64,000 nucleotides of DNA from Euzebya pacifica (GTDB lineage: Bacteria > Actinomycetota > Nitriliruptoria > Euzebyales > Euzebyaceae), in the NCBI RefSeq assembly GCF_003344865.1, contig NZ_CP031165.1:5089910-5153909 (forward strand), given 5' to 3'. Below, one piece after another: positions 29,075-44,995 of this stretch. The notes under the pieces are model-generated. The model did not search any database and had not been told where the DNA came from. It saw nothing but the letters and a program-made list of their open reading frames with translations. Both the position numbers and the translations under genes were made by a program. Numbering within the stretch: the stretch's first letter is position 1; every line of letters starts with the position of its first letter.

Positions 29075-29959
29075 ATGCGCCTGGTCACCTACAACGTCAA
29101 CTCGCTCGGCGCCCGGTTGCCCCGGGTGCTCGCGCTGCTGGAGGAGCACCGCCCCGACGTCGTGCTGTTGCAGGAGACCAAGTCCTCTCCCCACGCGTTT
29201 CCCCACGCCGAGCTGGCCGAGGCCGGCTACCTGGCCGCTGACCAGTCCGGCGGCCGCTGGGCGGGTGTGGCGGTGCTCGGCCGGGCCGACCTCGGCGTCG
29301 ACGACGTCACCGTGGGCCTCCACGGGGAACCCGACCCCGATCAGGCGCGTTGGGTCGAGGCGACCGTCGGCGGCATCACCGTGGTCAGCGTCTACGTCCC
29401 CAACGGCCAGCGGGTCGACTCGCCCCAGTACGCCAGCAAGCTCGTGTTCCTCGAGGCCATGAGCGATCGCATGGCCGCCCTCGCCGCCGCCGGTCCGGTT
29501 GTTGTGGGCGGGGACATGAACGTCTGCCCGACCGACCTCGACGTGTGGGATCCCGCCGCGCTGCACGGCGGTACGCATGCCACCGACCCCGAGCGCCGGC
29601 GGTTCCGCGGCCTCCTCGAGGCCGGCTACTCCGACGTGTTCCGCGCCCTGTATCCCGACGACACCGGCTACAGCTGGTGGGACTACCGCGGCGGGGCCTT
29701 CCACAAGGGGTACGGGCTGCGGATCGACTTCCTGCTGGCCAGCCGCGAGATCGCCGACACCGCGACGGCGGCGTGGATCGACCGGGAGTTCCGCAAGCCC
29801 ACGCGGGTGCCGGAGAGCAAGCCCTCCGACCACGCACCGCTGCTGGCCGAGCTCGACCTCGAGCTGCAGCCGGGTCCCTCCGCCACCGACGATCCCGCCG
29901 GGGTGGTGGCGCAGCGAACCACGGGCGACGCCCAGCCCGAGCAGCTCGGGCTGATGTGA
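29075..29959 (+). CDS. xthA: Exodeoxyribonuclease III
   Basis: AP endonuclease/3'-5' exonuclease of base-excision repair, 294 aa. MRLVTYNVNSLGARLPRVL, LLQETKS, YVPNGQRVDSPQY, VGGDMNVCPTDLDVW, GYSWWDYRGGAFHKGYGLRI and the terminal KPSDHAPLLAEL are the exonuclease III motifs, including the catalytic Glu, Asp/Asn and Asp-His. The ~30-residue tail is non-conserved. GAGG lies just before the ATG. Confidence 0.95.
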   Translation: MRLVTYNVNSLGARLPRVLALLEEHRPDVVLLQETKSSPHAFPHAELAEAGYLAADQSGGRWAGVAVLGRADLGVDDVTVGLHGEPDPDQARWVEATVGGITVVSVYVPNGQRVDSPQYASKLVFLEAMSDRMAALAAAGPVVVGGDMNVCPTDLDVWDPAALHGGTHATDPERRRFRGLLEAGYSDVFRALYPDDTGYSWWDYRGGAFHKGYGLRIDFLLASREIADTATAAWIDREFRKPTRVPESKPSDHAPLLAELDLELQPGPSATDDPAGVVAQRTTGDAQPEQLGLM

Positions 29960-29972
29960 TGGGCGGGTCAGG

Positions 29973-31592
29973 TCACGCATCGGGGTCGACCTCCGCACCA
30001 CGTGGCTCGGTCAGGTCCAGCACGGTCATGCCCGGCCCGAGCGCCGGCACCGGTCCCCGCAGCGGCACCCCGCCGATCCCCCAGCTCGGCAACAGGTCCC
30101 AGCGGTAGGTGAGGGGGATGCCCGGCTGGTGGTCCAGCAGCAACCGACCACGGGCCCGCATCGCGGTGTAGACCGGCGCGGTGACCGGATCCACGGTGTA
30201 CCGCTGCTCCATGTAGGTGGAGATGACCGCAACGCACCTGCACTCGAGGATCTCCGGCGTCGTGCCGAACCCGAACACCAGCCGGCCGCCGGTGGCCTCG
30301 GCAGCAGCGGCGCTGATGCCGGTGTAGGACTCCGTCCAGATCGGCGCGTCCACCAGCCCCTCGACCGCGAGCGCCTCGTGCAACATCTCGGGGAAGGCAT
30401 CTCGGGTGTCGGGGGCATGCCCGGCCCGGAGCAGTCGCAGCCCGTCGGCGGCGGACGGCACGACTGCCGCAACCAGCACCAGGGCCAGCACCGCAGCGGC
30501 CGTGTCGAGACGACGTTCCCGTCCCTGCCATCGACGCCACGTCCAGTCGGCGACGTCGGCGGCCATCCCGCCCGTCAGCGCGGCGAGGACCGGCACGACG
30601 ACGATGACGTAGTGGGGGAAGACGATGCGGGACAGCCCGATGACCGCGAACAGCCCGACGGCGTACGCGGTGACGAGCTTCGTCGCCCGGTTGCCGCGCC
30701 AGGCCCCCCACCCGACGCCGGTGACGAGCAGCCCGGTGACCAGCCAGCCGTTGCTGCCCGGCAGGGTGACGGTCAGGTGGTGCCACCACGTGGGGCCGCC
30801 GTGGTCGTAGCCCAGGTGCCCGCTGGCCTGGTGGTCGACCTGCCACAGGAACCCGTCGACGAAGTCCCGACTGATCACCGACCCCCCGGTGGACACCACG
30901 AACGCGACGAGCGACAGCAGCAGCAGGCCCTCTGCGGCCAGGAGTCGACGGGGCCAGTCCAGGCCCTCCTCCAGCATGACGGCCAGCATCGGCACGACCA
31001 CGACGGTGATGCCGAGGTACTTCATGCCGCCAGCGGCACCGGCGGACAGGGCGGCGGCCGACCACAGGAGCAACCGGTCGCGGAGGCGGTCACGCTGCCC
31101 CGCCGCCACCACGGCGAGCAGGGCGAGCAGGACGAACAGCACCTGCAGCTGGTCCGGCACGATCATGCGCGCGGACCGGACCATCACGAAGCCAGTCGCC
31201 ACGACCGCCCCCGCCACCCAAGCGGCCACCGGTGCTGCCCGACGCCCAACGGCTGCGCCCAGCAGGCCCGTGACTGCGACGACGCCCAGGGCGACGATCA
31301 CGAAGAGGATGCGAGTCCAGCCGTAGACATCAGCCACCGAACCAGCCCGGTCGACGACGCCGAGGGCCTCACCCAGCCGAATGCCGGCCGCCGCCACGAT
31401 CGACGAGCCGAGCGGCCAGTCGAACGCCGGCGGGACGAACGTCCCCTCAAGGACGAGCTGGGCCCTGGACATGACCGTTGGTTCGTCGGGCTGGGTCAGT
31501 GGAAGCGACGCCAGCAGCCCCGGCAACCGAAGCGCCGCAGCTAGCACCACGGTGAACCCCGTGGCGAGACGGACCCCCGTTCGACTGCGCAT
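29973..31592 (-). CDS. Membrane glycosyltransferase, GT39/ArnT-like
   Basis: 539 aa with ~9-11 membrane segments. The early acidic motif LTQPDEPTVMSRAQL in loop 1 and FPHYVIVVVPVLAALTGG fit lipid-linked-sugar transferases of the PMT/ArnT clan. A soluble C-terminal domain (~150 aa) follows. The start is uncertain. The ATG at 31592 lacks an RBS but has TAACGT 7 nt upstream (leaderless); an in-frame GTG at 31637 is the alternative. Substrate unknown. Confidence 0.65.
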   Translation of the reverse strand: MRSRTGVRLATGFTVVLAAALRLPGLLASLPLTQPDEPTVMSRAQLVLEGTFVPPAFDWPLGSSIVAAAGIRLGEALGVVDRAGSVADVYGWTRILFVIVALGVVAVTGLLGAAVGRRAAPVAAWVAGAVVATGFVMVRSARMIVPDQLQVLFVLLALLAVVAAGQRDRLRDRLLLWSAAALSAGAAGGMKYLGITVVVVPMLAVMLEEGLDWPRRLLAAEGLLLLSLVAFVVSTGGSVISRDFVDGFLWQVDHQASGHLGYDHGGPTWWHHLTVTLPGSNGWLVTGLLVTGVGWGAWRGNRATKLVTAYAVGLFAVIGLSRIVFPHYVIVVVPVLAALTGGMAADVADWTWRRWQGRERRLDTAAAVLALVLVAAVVPSAADGLRLLRAGHAPDTRDAFPEMLHEALAVEGLVDAPIWTESYTGISAAAAEATGGRLVFGFGTTPEILECRCVAVISTYMEQRYTVDPVTAPVYTAMRARGRLLLDHQPGIPLTYRWDLLPSWGIGGVPLRGPVPALGPGMTVLDLTEPRGAEVDPDA

Positions 31593-31716
31593 CGGTGAAA
31601 CGTTAAAGAGCCGAGCGCAAAGACTCTTTTGTGACACTTGTCCATCGGTTCAGTAACCGTCCACGATCCGTAGCCGACAGCCACCCCGTCACTCGAGCCG
31701 CACACGTCCCACCGCC

Positions 31717-31848
31717 GGACGGAATCGCCTCACCGATGGGATGGAATCGCCTCGACCCAGCTCACGAACCCGCGTGTTCATGGGGCCGAACGGACGGAAT
31801 CGCCTCCAAGCTGCACCGCAGTGCGCAGACCTGGAGGCGATTCCGTCC
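31717..31848. repeat. Repeated GGAATCGCCTC boxes with a 17-bp inverted pair
   Basis: GGACGGAATCGCCTC occurs at 31717, as a one-base variant near 31739 (GGATGGAATCGCCTC) and at 31792. An inverted copy (TGGAGGCGATTCCGTCC) at 31832-31848 pairs perfectly with 31792-31808 around a 23-nt loop that itself contains CTGC/GCAG. The spacer 31593-31853 has no gene. Terminator of the downstream-read DUF6777-like gene, a binding array, or a repeat family. Confidence 0.7.
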
Positions 31849-31853
31849 AGGGG

Positions 31854-33413
31854 TCAGGCGCTGGTGCTGTTGCCCCGGTCGTCGCTGACGGTGAAGCCCG
31901 GATTGCGTGTGAAGCAGAAGAAGTTGTTCTCGCCGTTGGCGTCCATCGTCAGGGTGTCGCTGTAGAAGACGCCGTCGACCGAGTCGCTGCACGAGACCGT
32001 GACCTGGCTGTTGGGCGGGTACCCCGTCAGGAAGATGTCCCACGTGACGGTGCCGTCGGGGTCACGCTGCGTTTCCTGCAGCCTGATCATCGAGCTCGAG
32101 GAAGCGGGTGGCGGCGGTGCTGGTGCCGGTGCAGCAGGCGCCGGTGCTGGCGCAGGCGGTGGGGGCGGCGGCGGAGCAGGTGCCGGAGCAGGCGCGGGTG
32201 CCGGGGCAGGCGCAGGCGCAGGAGCCGGGGCAGGCGCAGGAGGAGGAGCAGGTGCCGGAGCAGGCGCCGGTGCCGGTGCGCTCGAGGCCGTGGGGGCCGG
32301 GGGGGTTGTCGGCGCTGGGGTCGCCGTCGGCGCGGCCGAGGCCACCACGGGGGGCGGCGTCGGCAGGCCGGGGATGGGCGGGATCGTCGTCCCGGGTGGT
32401 GCGTCGGTGTCGTTCTGGTGGCCGTCAGGGCCAGCGGGACGTTGGAACGGGACCCCGGTGTTGATGTCGACCAGGATGAAGTTGTTGATCACCACGGGCG
32501 CCGGCTGGACCACGATGATCACGGCCGGGTCGAAGTCGGGCCACACACGTCCCCTGTAGCGCGGCTCCGCTGCCTGCGGGGGGATCAGCGGGTTGCCGCA
32601 CGCACACTTCACCCGGGGGACACCCTTGTCGTCCACCAGCACGGCGGTTCCGCGCTGGAGCACCGACTGGATGCGGTTCGCCGTCCCGTTGCGGAAGCCA
32701 TGGTTGGTCACGCGTGTGTCACGGGCCAGGAGGATCGGCGTCAACGTCTCGACGTACGCACCGATGTCGCCCACGGCCAGCGAGCCGGCCGGCCAGCTGA
32801 GCTCCGGGTCGGCGTTCAGCGCCCCGACCCAGGCCGCGGCCTTCTCCGGGTTGGCCTGGAGGAAGGCCACGAGCTGTGCCGCGTCGCACGACGCGCTGTC
32901 CCGGGTCCCGCCGTACAGCCCCGGCTCGCCGCCACGGTTGCTCGAGACCGCCTGTGCAGGGGGATCGACGACCGAGATGGTCGGTGCGGGGGGCTTGGCG
33001 AACGCGGGATCGGGGGGCGGCGACAGCGGTGCGTCGCTGAAGGGGTCCTCCCCCATGTCCTCGGCCGGCTCCAGGAACACCTCCAACCCCTCCCCGGCGA
33101 GCGCGACGTCGGCGTCGTCGTCCGACAGCAGCCGGGGGACGAACACGCCGGCCGCCACCAGGCCTAGCGCCACGACCACCCCCAGCACGATCTTCCCGGC
33201 CTTGCCGCCCTTCTCCGGTGGCGGCGCGCCGTACGGGGCCTGCCCGCCGTACCCCGGCTGCGGCGGCTGCCCACCGTACGGCGACTGGTTGCCGTACCCC
33301 GGCGGCGGCTGGTTCCCGTACGACGACTGGTCGCCGTACCCCGGCGGCGGCTGCTGCCCACCGTTCGGCGGCTGATTCCCGTACCCCGGCTGTGGAGGCT
33401 GATTCGGATCCAT
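31854..33413 (-). CDS. Single-pass membrane protein with DUF6777-like domain and Pro/Ala stalk
   Basis: 519 aa. Residues 4-66 are tandem Pro/Gly/Tyr/Gln repeats (PPPGYGNQSPYGGQ), cytosolic. TM helix at ~75-95. The extracellular domain at ~175-340 (CDAAQLVAFLQANPEKAAAW, RVTNHGFRNGTANRIQSVLQ, LVDDKGVPRVKCACGNPL) resembles actinobacterial DUF6777. Residues ~365-450 are nearly pure Pro/Ala (encoded by 32105-32340, itself repetitive). A short beta-rich C-terminal domain with two Cys ends the protein. Start MDPNQPPQPGYG at 33413; the longer frame to 33464 is unlikely. Function unknown; the layout suggests a wall-spanning protein. Confidence 0.7.
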   Translation of the reverse strand: MDPNQPPQPGYGNQPPNGGQQPPPGYGDQSSYGNQPPPGYGNQSPYGGQPPQPGYGGQAPYGAPPPEKGGKAGKIVLGVVVALGLVAAGVFVPRLLSDDDADVALAGEGLEVFLEPAEDMGEDPFSDAPLSPPPDPAFAKPPAPTISVVDPPAQAVSSNRGGEPGLYGGTRDSASCDAAQLVAFLQANPEKAAAWVGALNADPELSWPAGSLAVGDIGAYVETLTPILLARDTRVTNHGFRNGTANRIQSVLQRGTAVLVDDKGVPRVKCACGNPLIPPQAAEPRYRGRVWPDFDPAVIIVVQPAPVVINNFILVDINTGVPFQRPAGPDGHQNDTDAPPGTTIPPIPGLPTPPPVVASAAPTATPAPTTPPAPTASSAPAPAPAPAPAPPPAPAPAPAPAPAPAPAPAPAPAPPPPPPPAPAPAPAAPAPAPPPPASSSSMIRLQETQRDPDGTVTWDIFLTGYPPNSQVTVSCSDSVDGVFYSDTLTMDANGENNFFCFTRNPGFTVSDDRGNSTSA

Positions 33414-33637
33414 CGAGCTGTCCCTGCCTTCCAGCGTCCGGTCGATGCGGACGCACGCAACCACCGACCGGCCCGAGCGGCCAGCCGCAACCGACTCGAA
33501 TCCTCATCCCGCCTGGCTCGAGGGGAGTCGAGTCATGGACGCTACCCAACGCCGTCGCTGCGTGTGATTGCCAGAAGTGATTTCATCCTTCCTGACTACA
33601 AGTGACTAGCCCGCCACGAGAGGGACTCGAACGCGGA

Positions 33638-33664
33638 ACGGCCGGCCCCATTGGGGCCGGCCGT
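33638..33664 (-). terminator. Terminator after rpoC
   Basis: Perfect 12-bp arms ACGGCCGGCCCC/GGGGCCGGCCGT with an ATT loop, 26 nt beyond the rpoC stop. The rest of the spacer (33414-33637) holds no gene I can support. Confidence 0.8.
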
Positions 33665-33690
33665 CCGGTGTTCTTCTGGCTGGGTTTGGG

Positions 33691-37797
<4,107 letters not shown>

Positions 37798-37874
37798 GAA
37801 TGTTCTCCTAAACCCTTGGTGGCGCAGCGCGCCGCAGTCTTGTTGTTCCGGTCGATCCAGCGACTAGGTCGCGA

Positions 37875-41492
<3,618 letters not shown>

Positions 41493-41836
41493 GGCTTTGC
41501 TCCTGGAGTTGTCGGGTGTGCACGACGACCAGTCCCCAATGGGTTCGGGTCGCGGGAAGTGACTTCGCGGCCGGCGCGTGTGGGCGCTAGCCGGTCACCG
41601 AGCAGGGCGGTGCGGTGACGTGTCCTGGGCTGCTGGTGGACACCGGACTCGCATGACCTCGGAGCATCGTCATGGACCGGTACGGCCCACTGCAGCAACG
41701 ACCACCCGCACACGCAACAACGCAGCCCAAGACAAACCTGTGCTGCGTGGATACAGACCCGACCTTGCGGTCAAGCGTGCTGGTGCTCGTGACGACTCCC
41801 TCGCCGGGTGCGAACCCGAAAGATTGGCAAACGTGA

Positions 41837-41864
41837 AGAATACACGGCAGAGCACGCCGCGCAA
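41837..41864 (-). promoter_or_regulatory. Candidate rpoBC promoter
   Basis: TTGCGC (41864-41859), a 16-nt spacer and TATTCT (41842-41837). The leader would be ~340 nt. The context GGGTTGCG resembles the predicted rplJ -35. A second TTGACC at ~41767-41772 lacks a good -10. I see no gene in 41493-41927. Confidence 0.5.
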
Positions 41865-41927
41865 CCCACCTGTCCGGGACGTCGGTGGACGTCCGGAGGG
41901 CGTTTGCCGCGGAGAACGATAACACGA

Positions 41928-41964
41928 CGAACGCCGGGCGGTCGCGATGACCACCCGGCGTTCG
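41928..41964 (-). terminator. Terminator after rplL
   Basis: 16-bp arms (41928-41943 with 41949-41964, one G-U) around GCGAT, 30 nt past rplL. The minus-strand tail TCGTGTTATCG follows GCGTTCG. It separates rplJL from rpoBC transcription. Confidence 0.8.
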
Positions 41965-41993
41965 GTGCTGGGCTGTGGGCCCGGCGGGTACTG

Positions 41994-42371
41994 CTACTTG
42001 AGGGCGACGGAGGCGCCGACGGCCTCGAGGGCCTCCTTGGCCTTCTCCGCGTCTTCCTTGGACGCACCCTCGAGGACGGGCTTCGGGGCGCCGTCCACCA
42101 GCTCCTTGGCCTCCTTCAGGCCCAGGCTGGTGATACCGCGCACCTCCTTGATGACCTTGATCTTCTGGTCGCCAGCGGACTCGAGGATGACGTCGAACTC
42201 GGTCTTCTCCTCCTCGGCGGCAGCCTCGCCACCGCCACCGGCGGCAGCGACGGCGACCGGCGCGGCGGCGACGACGTCGAAGTGCTCCTTGAACTTGTCG
42301 CGGAACTCCTTGAGCTCGAGGAGGGTCATTTCCTCGAAGGCGGAGATCAGTTCGTCGACGGTAATGGCCAT
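41994..42371 (-). CDS. rplL: 50S ribosomal protein L7/L12
   Basis: 125 aa stalk protein. N-terminal dimerisation helix [20 protein letters not shown], Ala/Gly hinge, and C-terminal factor-binding domain [20 protein letters not shown] with [13 protein letters not shown]. It recruits EF-Tu, EF-G and IF factors encoded nearby. Confidence 0.98.
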   Translation of the reverse strand: MAITVDELISAFEEMTLLELKEFRDKFKEHFDVVAAAPVAVAAAGGGGEAAAEEEKTEFDVILESAGDQKIKVIKEVRGITSLGLKEAKELVDGAPKPVLEGASKEDAEKAKEALEAVGASVALK

Positions 42372-42446
42372 GTCAGTTACTCCTTGATGTGTGGGGTGAT
42401 CGGGGTGATCGGGTCTGGCAGTGCGAAATGGAAGAGCCGAACGGCC

Positions 42447-42968
42447 CTAGCCGTCCTTCTTGGCCTCGAGGGCCTCCATGAGTCCGGCCGTCTCGCCGAG
42501 CATGTCGTCGACCATCCGCGGCATGTAGGCCAGCATGGTCTCGAACATCCCGACGAAGCTGGCCAGCAGCTCCTCCTGGGACTCCAGGTCCGCCAGGGCG
42601 GCCGCGTCGTCGGCGTCGAGGTAGTTGCCCTCGAGGATGGCGCCCTTGATGACGAGCTGCGGGTTGTCCTTGGCGAAGTTCTTGAGGGCCTTGGCGGCGG
42701 ACGCGATGTCCTCACCGGTGTAGGCCAGCGCCGTCGGACCGCTCAGGGTCGCGTCGGGCACGTCGTACCCGAGCTCCTTGGCGGCCAGCCGGATCAGCGT
42801 GTTCTTGGCGACCTTGTAGGTCGCGCCGCTCTCGCGAAGCTTCTCGCGAAGCTCGGCCATCTGCGGGACCGACAGGCCACGGTAGTCGGTCAGGACGGTC
42901 GCGGTGGTGGCGGACAGGTCATCCCGGACCCGCTCTACCACGGCGGTCTTCTGGGGGCGCGCTCCCAT
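42447..42968 (-). CDS. rplJ: 50S ribosomal protein L10
   Basis: 173 aa stalk base. TVLTDYRGLSVPQMAELREK and YKVAKNTLIRLAAKE are typical; the C-terminal helix binds L7/L12 dimers. The ATG at 42968 has TTAGGAG upstream; an in-frame extension to 43094 lies inside a probable regulatory leader. It is separated from rplA by an 11-kb accessory block. Confidence 0.97.
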   Translation of the reverse strand: MGARPQKTAVVERVRDDLSATTATVLTDYRGLSVPQMAELREKLRESGATYKVAKNTLIRLAAKELGYDVPDATLSGPTALAYTGEDIASAAKALKNFAKDNPQLVIKGAILEGNYLDADDAAALADLESQEELLASFVGMFETMLAYMPRMVDDMLGETAGLMEALEAKKDG

Positions 42969-43034
42969 TGGGGCTCCTAAGGGCTGGAGGGTGAGTGAGA
43001 TCTGTGTGTTCGGGGCTCGGCGCCGAAACGACGA

Positions 43035-43063
43035 ACGCCCCGGCCGAGGACGGCGCAGGGCGT
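43035..43063 (-). terminator. Terminator or attenuator in the rplJ leader
   Basis: Arms ACGCCCTG/CGGGGCGT (one G-U) plus inner GCCG/CGGC with loop TCCT. The minus-strand tail is TCGTCGTTTC, as in other terminators here. It lies downstream of the predicted rplJ promoter and 66 nt before the rplJ start. Confidence 0.6.
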
Positions 43064-43155
43064 GATGGGCGCACACGATGTGCTGCTCACTCACCTGCGC
43101 TGGTTCGCTTCAGTTCGCGTACACGCGAACGCCAACGGTCTCGGGCGGACCCGGG

Positions 43156-43184
43156 ATGGTACGTGGGGCGCCGCGGCAACGCAA
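43156..43184 (-). promoter_or_regulatory. Candidate rplJL promoter
   Basis: TTGCGT (43184-43179), a 17-nt spacer and TACCAT (43161-43156), right after the aldehyde dehydrogenase stop. A 7-bp inverted repeat GTTCGCG/CGCGAAC (43113-43130) sits just inside the predicted leader. Confidence 0.55.
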
Positions 43185-43207
43185 CCCGCCCGGCGGGGGT
43201 GTCGACC

Positions 43208-44995
43208 TCAGAGGAGGTGGAGGATGGGCTCCAGGTGCGGCGGGGTGACCCGGGCGATGCGCTTGACGTTGCGCAGGTTGGCCCACGTGACGTTGTCGGT
43301 GGTCGAGTTGCCGCCGAAGGTCCCGCAGCCGAGCGTCAACGTGGGCGCCAGGTCGGTGGTCAGGCCGCACACACCCTGCGAGCCGGGCGAGTTGACCAGG
43401 ATTCGCGAGGCGGGGACGGCATCGGCGAACGAGGCGATCCGGACCTCGGAGGCGGTGTGCACGATGGCGGTGTGGCCGGTGCCCATCTTGTCCAGCAGCG
43501 CCAGGCACAGCCCGAGCGCCGCGTCGTCGCCGTCGACGGTGAAGACGGGCAGGAACGGCGACAGCTTCTCGCTGGTGACGGGCGAGGACAGGTCGGGATC
43601 GGCGCGGAATACGAGGACCTGGATCTCGTGCGGCCGGCTGATCCCGAGGAACCCCGCGAGCGTCTGGGCAGACTGCCCCAGCACCTCGGGCCGGAATCCC
43701 GTGCCGTCCTCGGTGGTGACCGCGTCCAGGAAACGCGCCGCCTCGTCCTCGTCGAGCACGGCGGCCCCCATCGCGGCCAGCCGGTCGAGCAACCCGTCGA
43801 CCACGGCTGCGTCGACGACGAGGTTGTGCTCGGCGCCACAGATCAACCCGTTGTCGAAGCTCTTGGAGGCGATGATCGACCCGGCCGCCTGGTCCAGGTC
43901 GGCGTCGGCGGCAACCCAGCAGGGCGTGTTGCCGGGGCCGACCCCGATGGCGGGGGTGCCCGAGGAGTAGGCGGCCCGGACCATGCCGGGCCCGCCGGTC
44001 GCCAGGATGAGCGCCACGTCGGGGTGCGCCATGAACCGCGCGGTCCGCTGGCGGCTGGCCCGTTCGCGCACCCACTGCACCGCGTCGACGGGCAGGCCGT
44101 GCCGCGCCAGGACCGTGTGGACCAGCTCGCCGACCTCGTCGGCCAGGGGCAGGCAGATGCGGTGGAAGGACAGGATGATGGCGTTGCCGGACCGCAACGC
44201 GGACAACACCTTGAACATGGCCGTCGCGACCGGGTTGGTCACGGGGATGATCCCGAAGACGAGCCCCACCGGCGCCGCCACGTCGGTCACGGTGTCGGTG
44301 CCGCCGAGGGGTCCACGGCCAACCGCCCCGGCCATAGACCGGTGCACCCCGAGCGCGGCCCAGGCGTTCTTCATCGTCTTGTGGTCGACGCGTCCGATGT
44401 GGGTGACCTCGACGGTCCGTGCGGCGAGCGTCGCGGCGGCCGCGCCGAACGCCTCGGCCAGGTCAGCGATGACGGCGTCCATGACGTCCTCGGGGACGGC
44501 GTCGAGGGCCCGCTGCGCCGCGACGCCACGGGCGACGGTCTCCTCCACGACCAGGTCGGGAGCCGAGGCCTCCAGCACGCTGGCGAGGCGGCCGCTGGTG
44601 GCACGCAGCTTGGTGGCGAGGTCCGTGGCGATCAACCGGACCACGGACACGGCCAGGTCGGGCGCCTCGCCGGTCATTCGCAGCAGGGCGTCGCGGGTCA
44701 GCCAGCGACCACGAACGGGTCCCTCGGCGATGGCGGTGGCCGAACGGGGCTGCCCGTCGAGCAAGCCGATCTCCCCCAGGATCTCGCCGGCGTCCAGGTA
44801 GCCGAGGACGACATCGGTGTCGAGGTGCTCGCCCGGCACCTCCAGCCGGACCACCCCGTCGTCGAGGAACAGGCAGCTGTCCCCCGGGTCGCCCGCGGTG
44901 ACGATCTGCTCGCCGTCGCCCCACTCGGCATCCATGACCCAGCGCGACAGCTCGGCGGGCAGTTCGGAACGGGACGGCTCGACGACGCTGCTCAT
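43208..44995 (-). CDS. Cyclic-nucleotide-binding domain fused to acylating aldehyde dehydrogenase
   Basis: 595 aa. Residues ~16-125 form a CNB (CRP-like) domain whose phosphate-binding cassette AGEILGEIGLLDGQPRSAT has the expected Glu and Arg. Residues ~145-595 match the AdhE/EutE-type CoA-acylating acetaldehyde dehydrogenase: GIIPVTNPVATAMFKVLSAL, GPGMVRAAYSSGTPAIGVGP and nucleophile Cys386 in SFDNGLICGAEHNLV. Expected reaction: aldehyde + CoA + NAD+ to acyl-CoA + NADH, or the reverse, gated by a nucleotide. There is no alcohol dehydrogenase half. It overlaps the NDH-2 gene by ATGA. Confidence 0.85.
   Translation of the reverse strand: MSSVVEPSRSELPAELSRWVMDAEWGDGEQIVTAGDPGDSCLFLDDGVVRLEVPGEHLDTDVVLGYLDAGEILGEIGLLDGQPRSATAIAEGPVRGRWLTRDALLRMTGEAPDLAVSVVRLIATDLATKLRATSGRLASVLEASAPDLVVEETVARGVAAQRALDAVPEDVMDAVIADLAEAFGAAAATLAARTVEVTHIGRVDHKTMKNAWAALGVHRSMAGAVGRGPLGGTDTVTDVAAPVGLVFGIIPVTNPVATAMFKVLSALRSGNAIILSFHRICLPLADEVGELVHTVLARHGLPVDAVQWVRERASRQRTARFMAHPDVALILATGGPGMVRAAYSSGTPAIGVGPGNTPCWVAADADLDQAAGSIIASKSFDNGLICGAEHNLVVDAAVVDGLLDRLAAMGAAVLDEDEAARFLDAVTTEDGTGFRPEVLGQSAQTLAGFLGISRPHEIQVLVFRADPDLSSPVTSEKLSPFLPVFTVDGDDAALGLCLALLDKMGTGHTAIVHTASEVRIASFADAVPASRILVNSPGSQGVCGLTTDLAPTLTLGCGTFGGNSTTDNVTWANLRNVKRIARVTPPHLEPILHLL

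Noticed and set aside
29968-31065. 365-codon frame overlapping the GT39-like gene
   Set aside because: Arg/Pro-rich shadow in another frame; the 29973-31592 frame gives the coherent membrane protein.
32105-32340. GC-rich short-period repeats considered as CRISPR or VNTR array
   Set aside because: They are in frame and encode the Pro/Ala stalk; there are no unique spacers of constant length.
33600-33640. tRNA-like T-loop (GCGTTCGAGTCCC, minus strand) followed by TCTCGTGGCGGGC after the rpoC terminator
   Set aside because: The 5' T-stem does not pair with CCCTC and no D or anticodon arms exist upstream. It might be a decayed tRNA or attachment-site remnant, but no matching second copy or integrase was seen.
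41587-41925. Overlapping frames of 98-114 codons in the rpoB upstream region
   Set aside because: No RBS, no recognisable domain, and they cover the candidate rpoB promoter and leader.
42995-43094. In-frame N-terminal extension of rplJ
   Set aside because: The extension has no L10 homology and covers the leader hairpin; the ATG at 42968 has a proper RBS.
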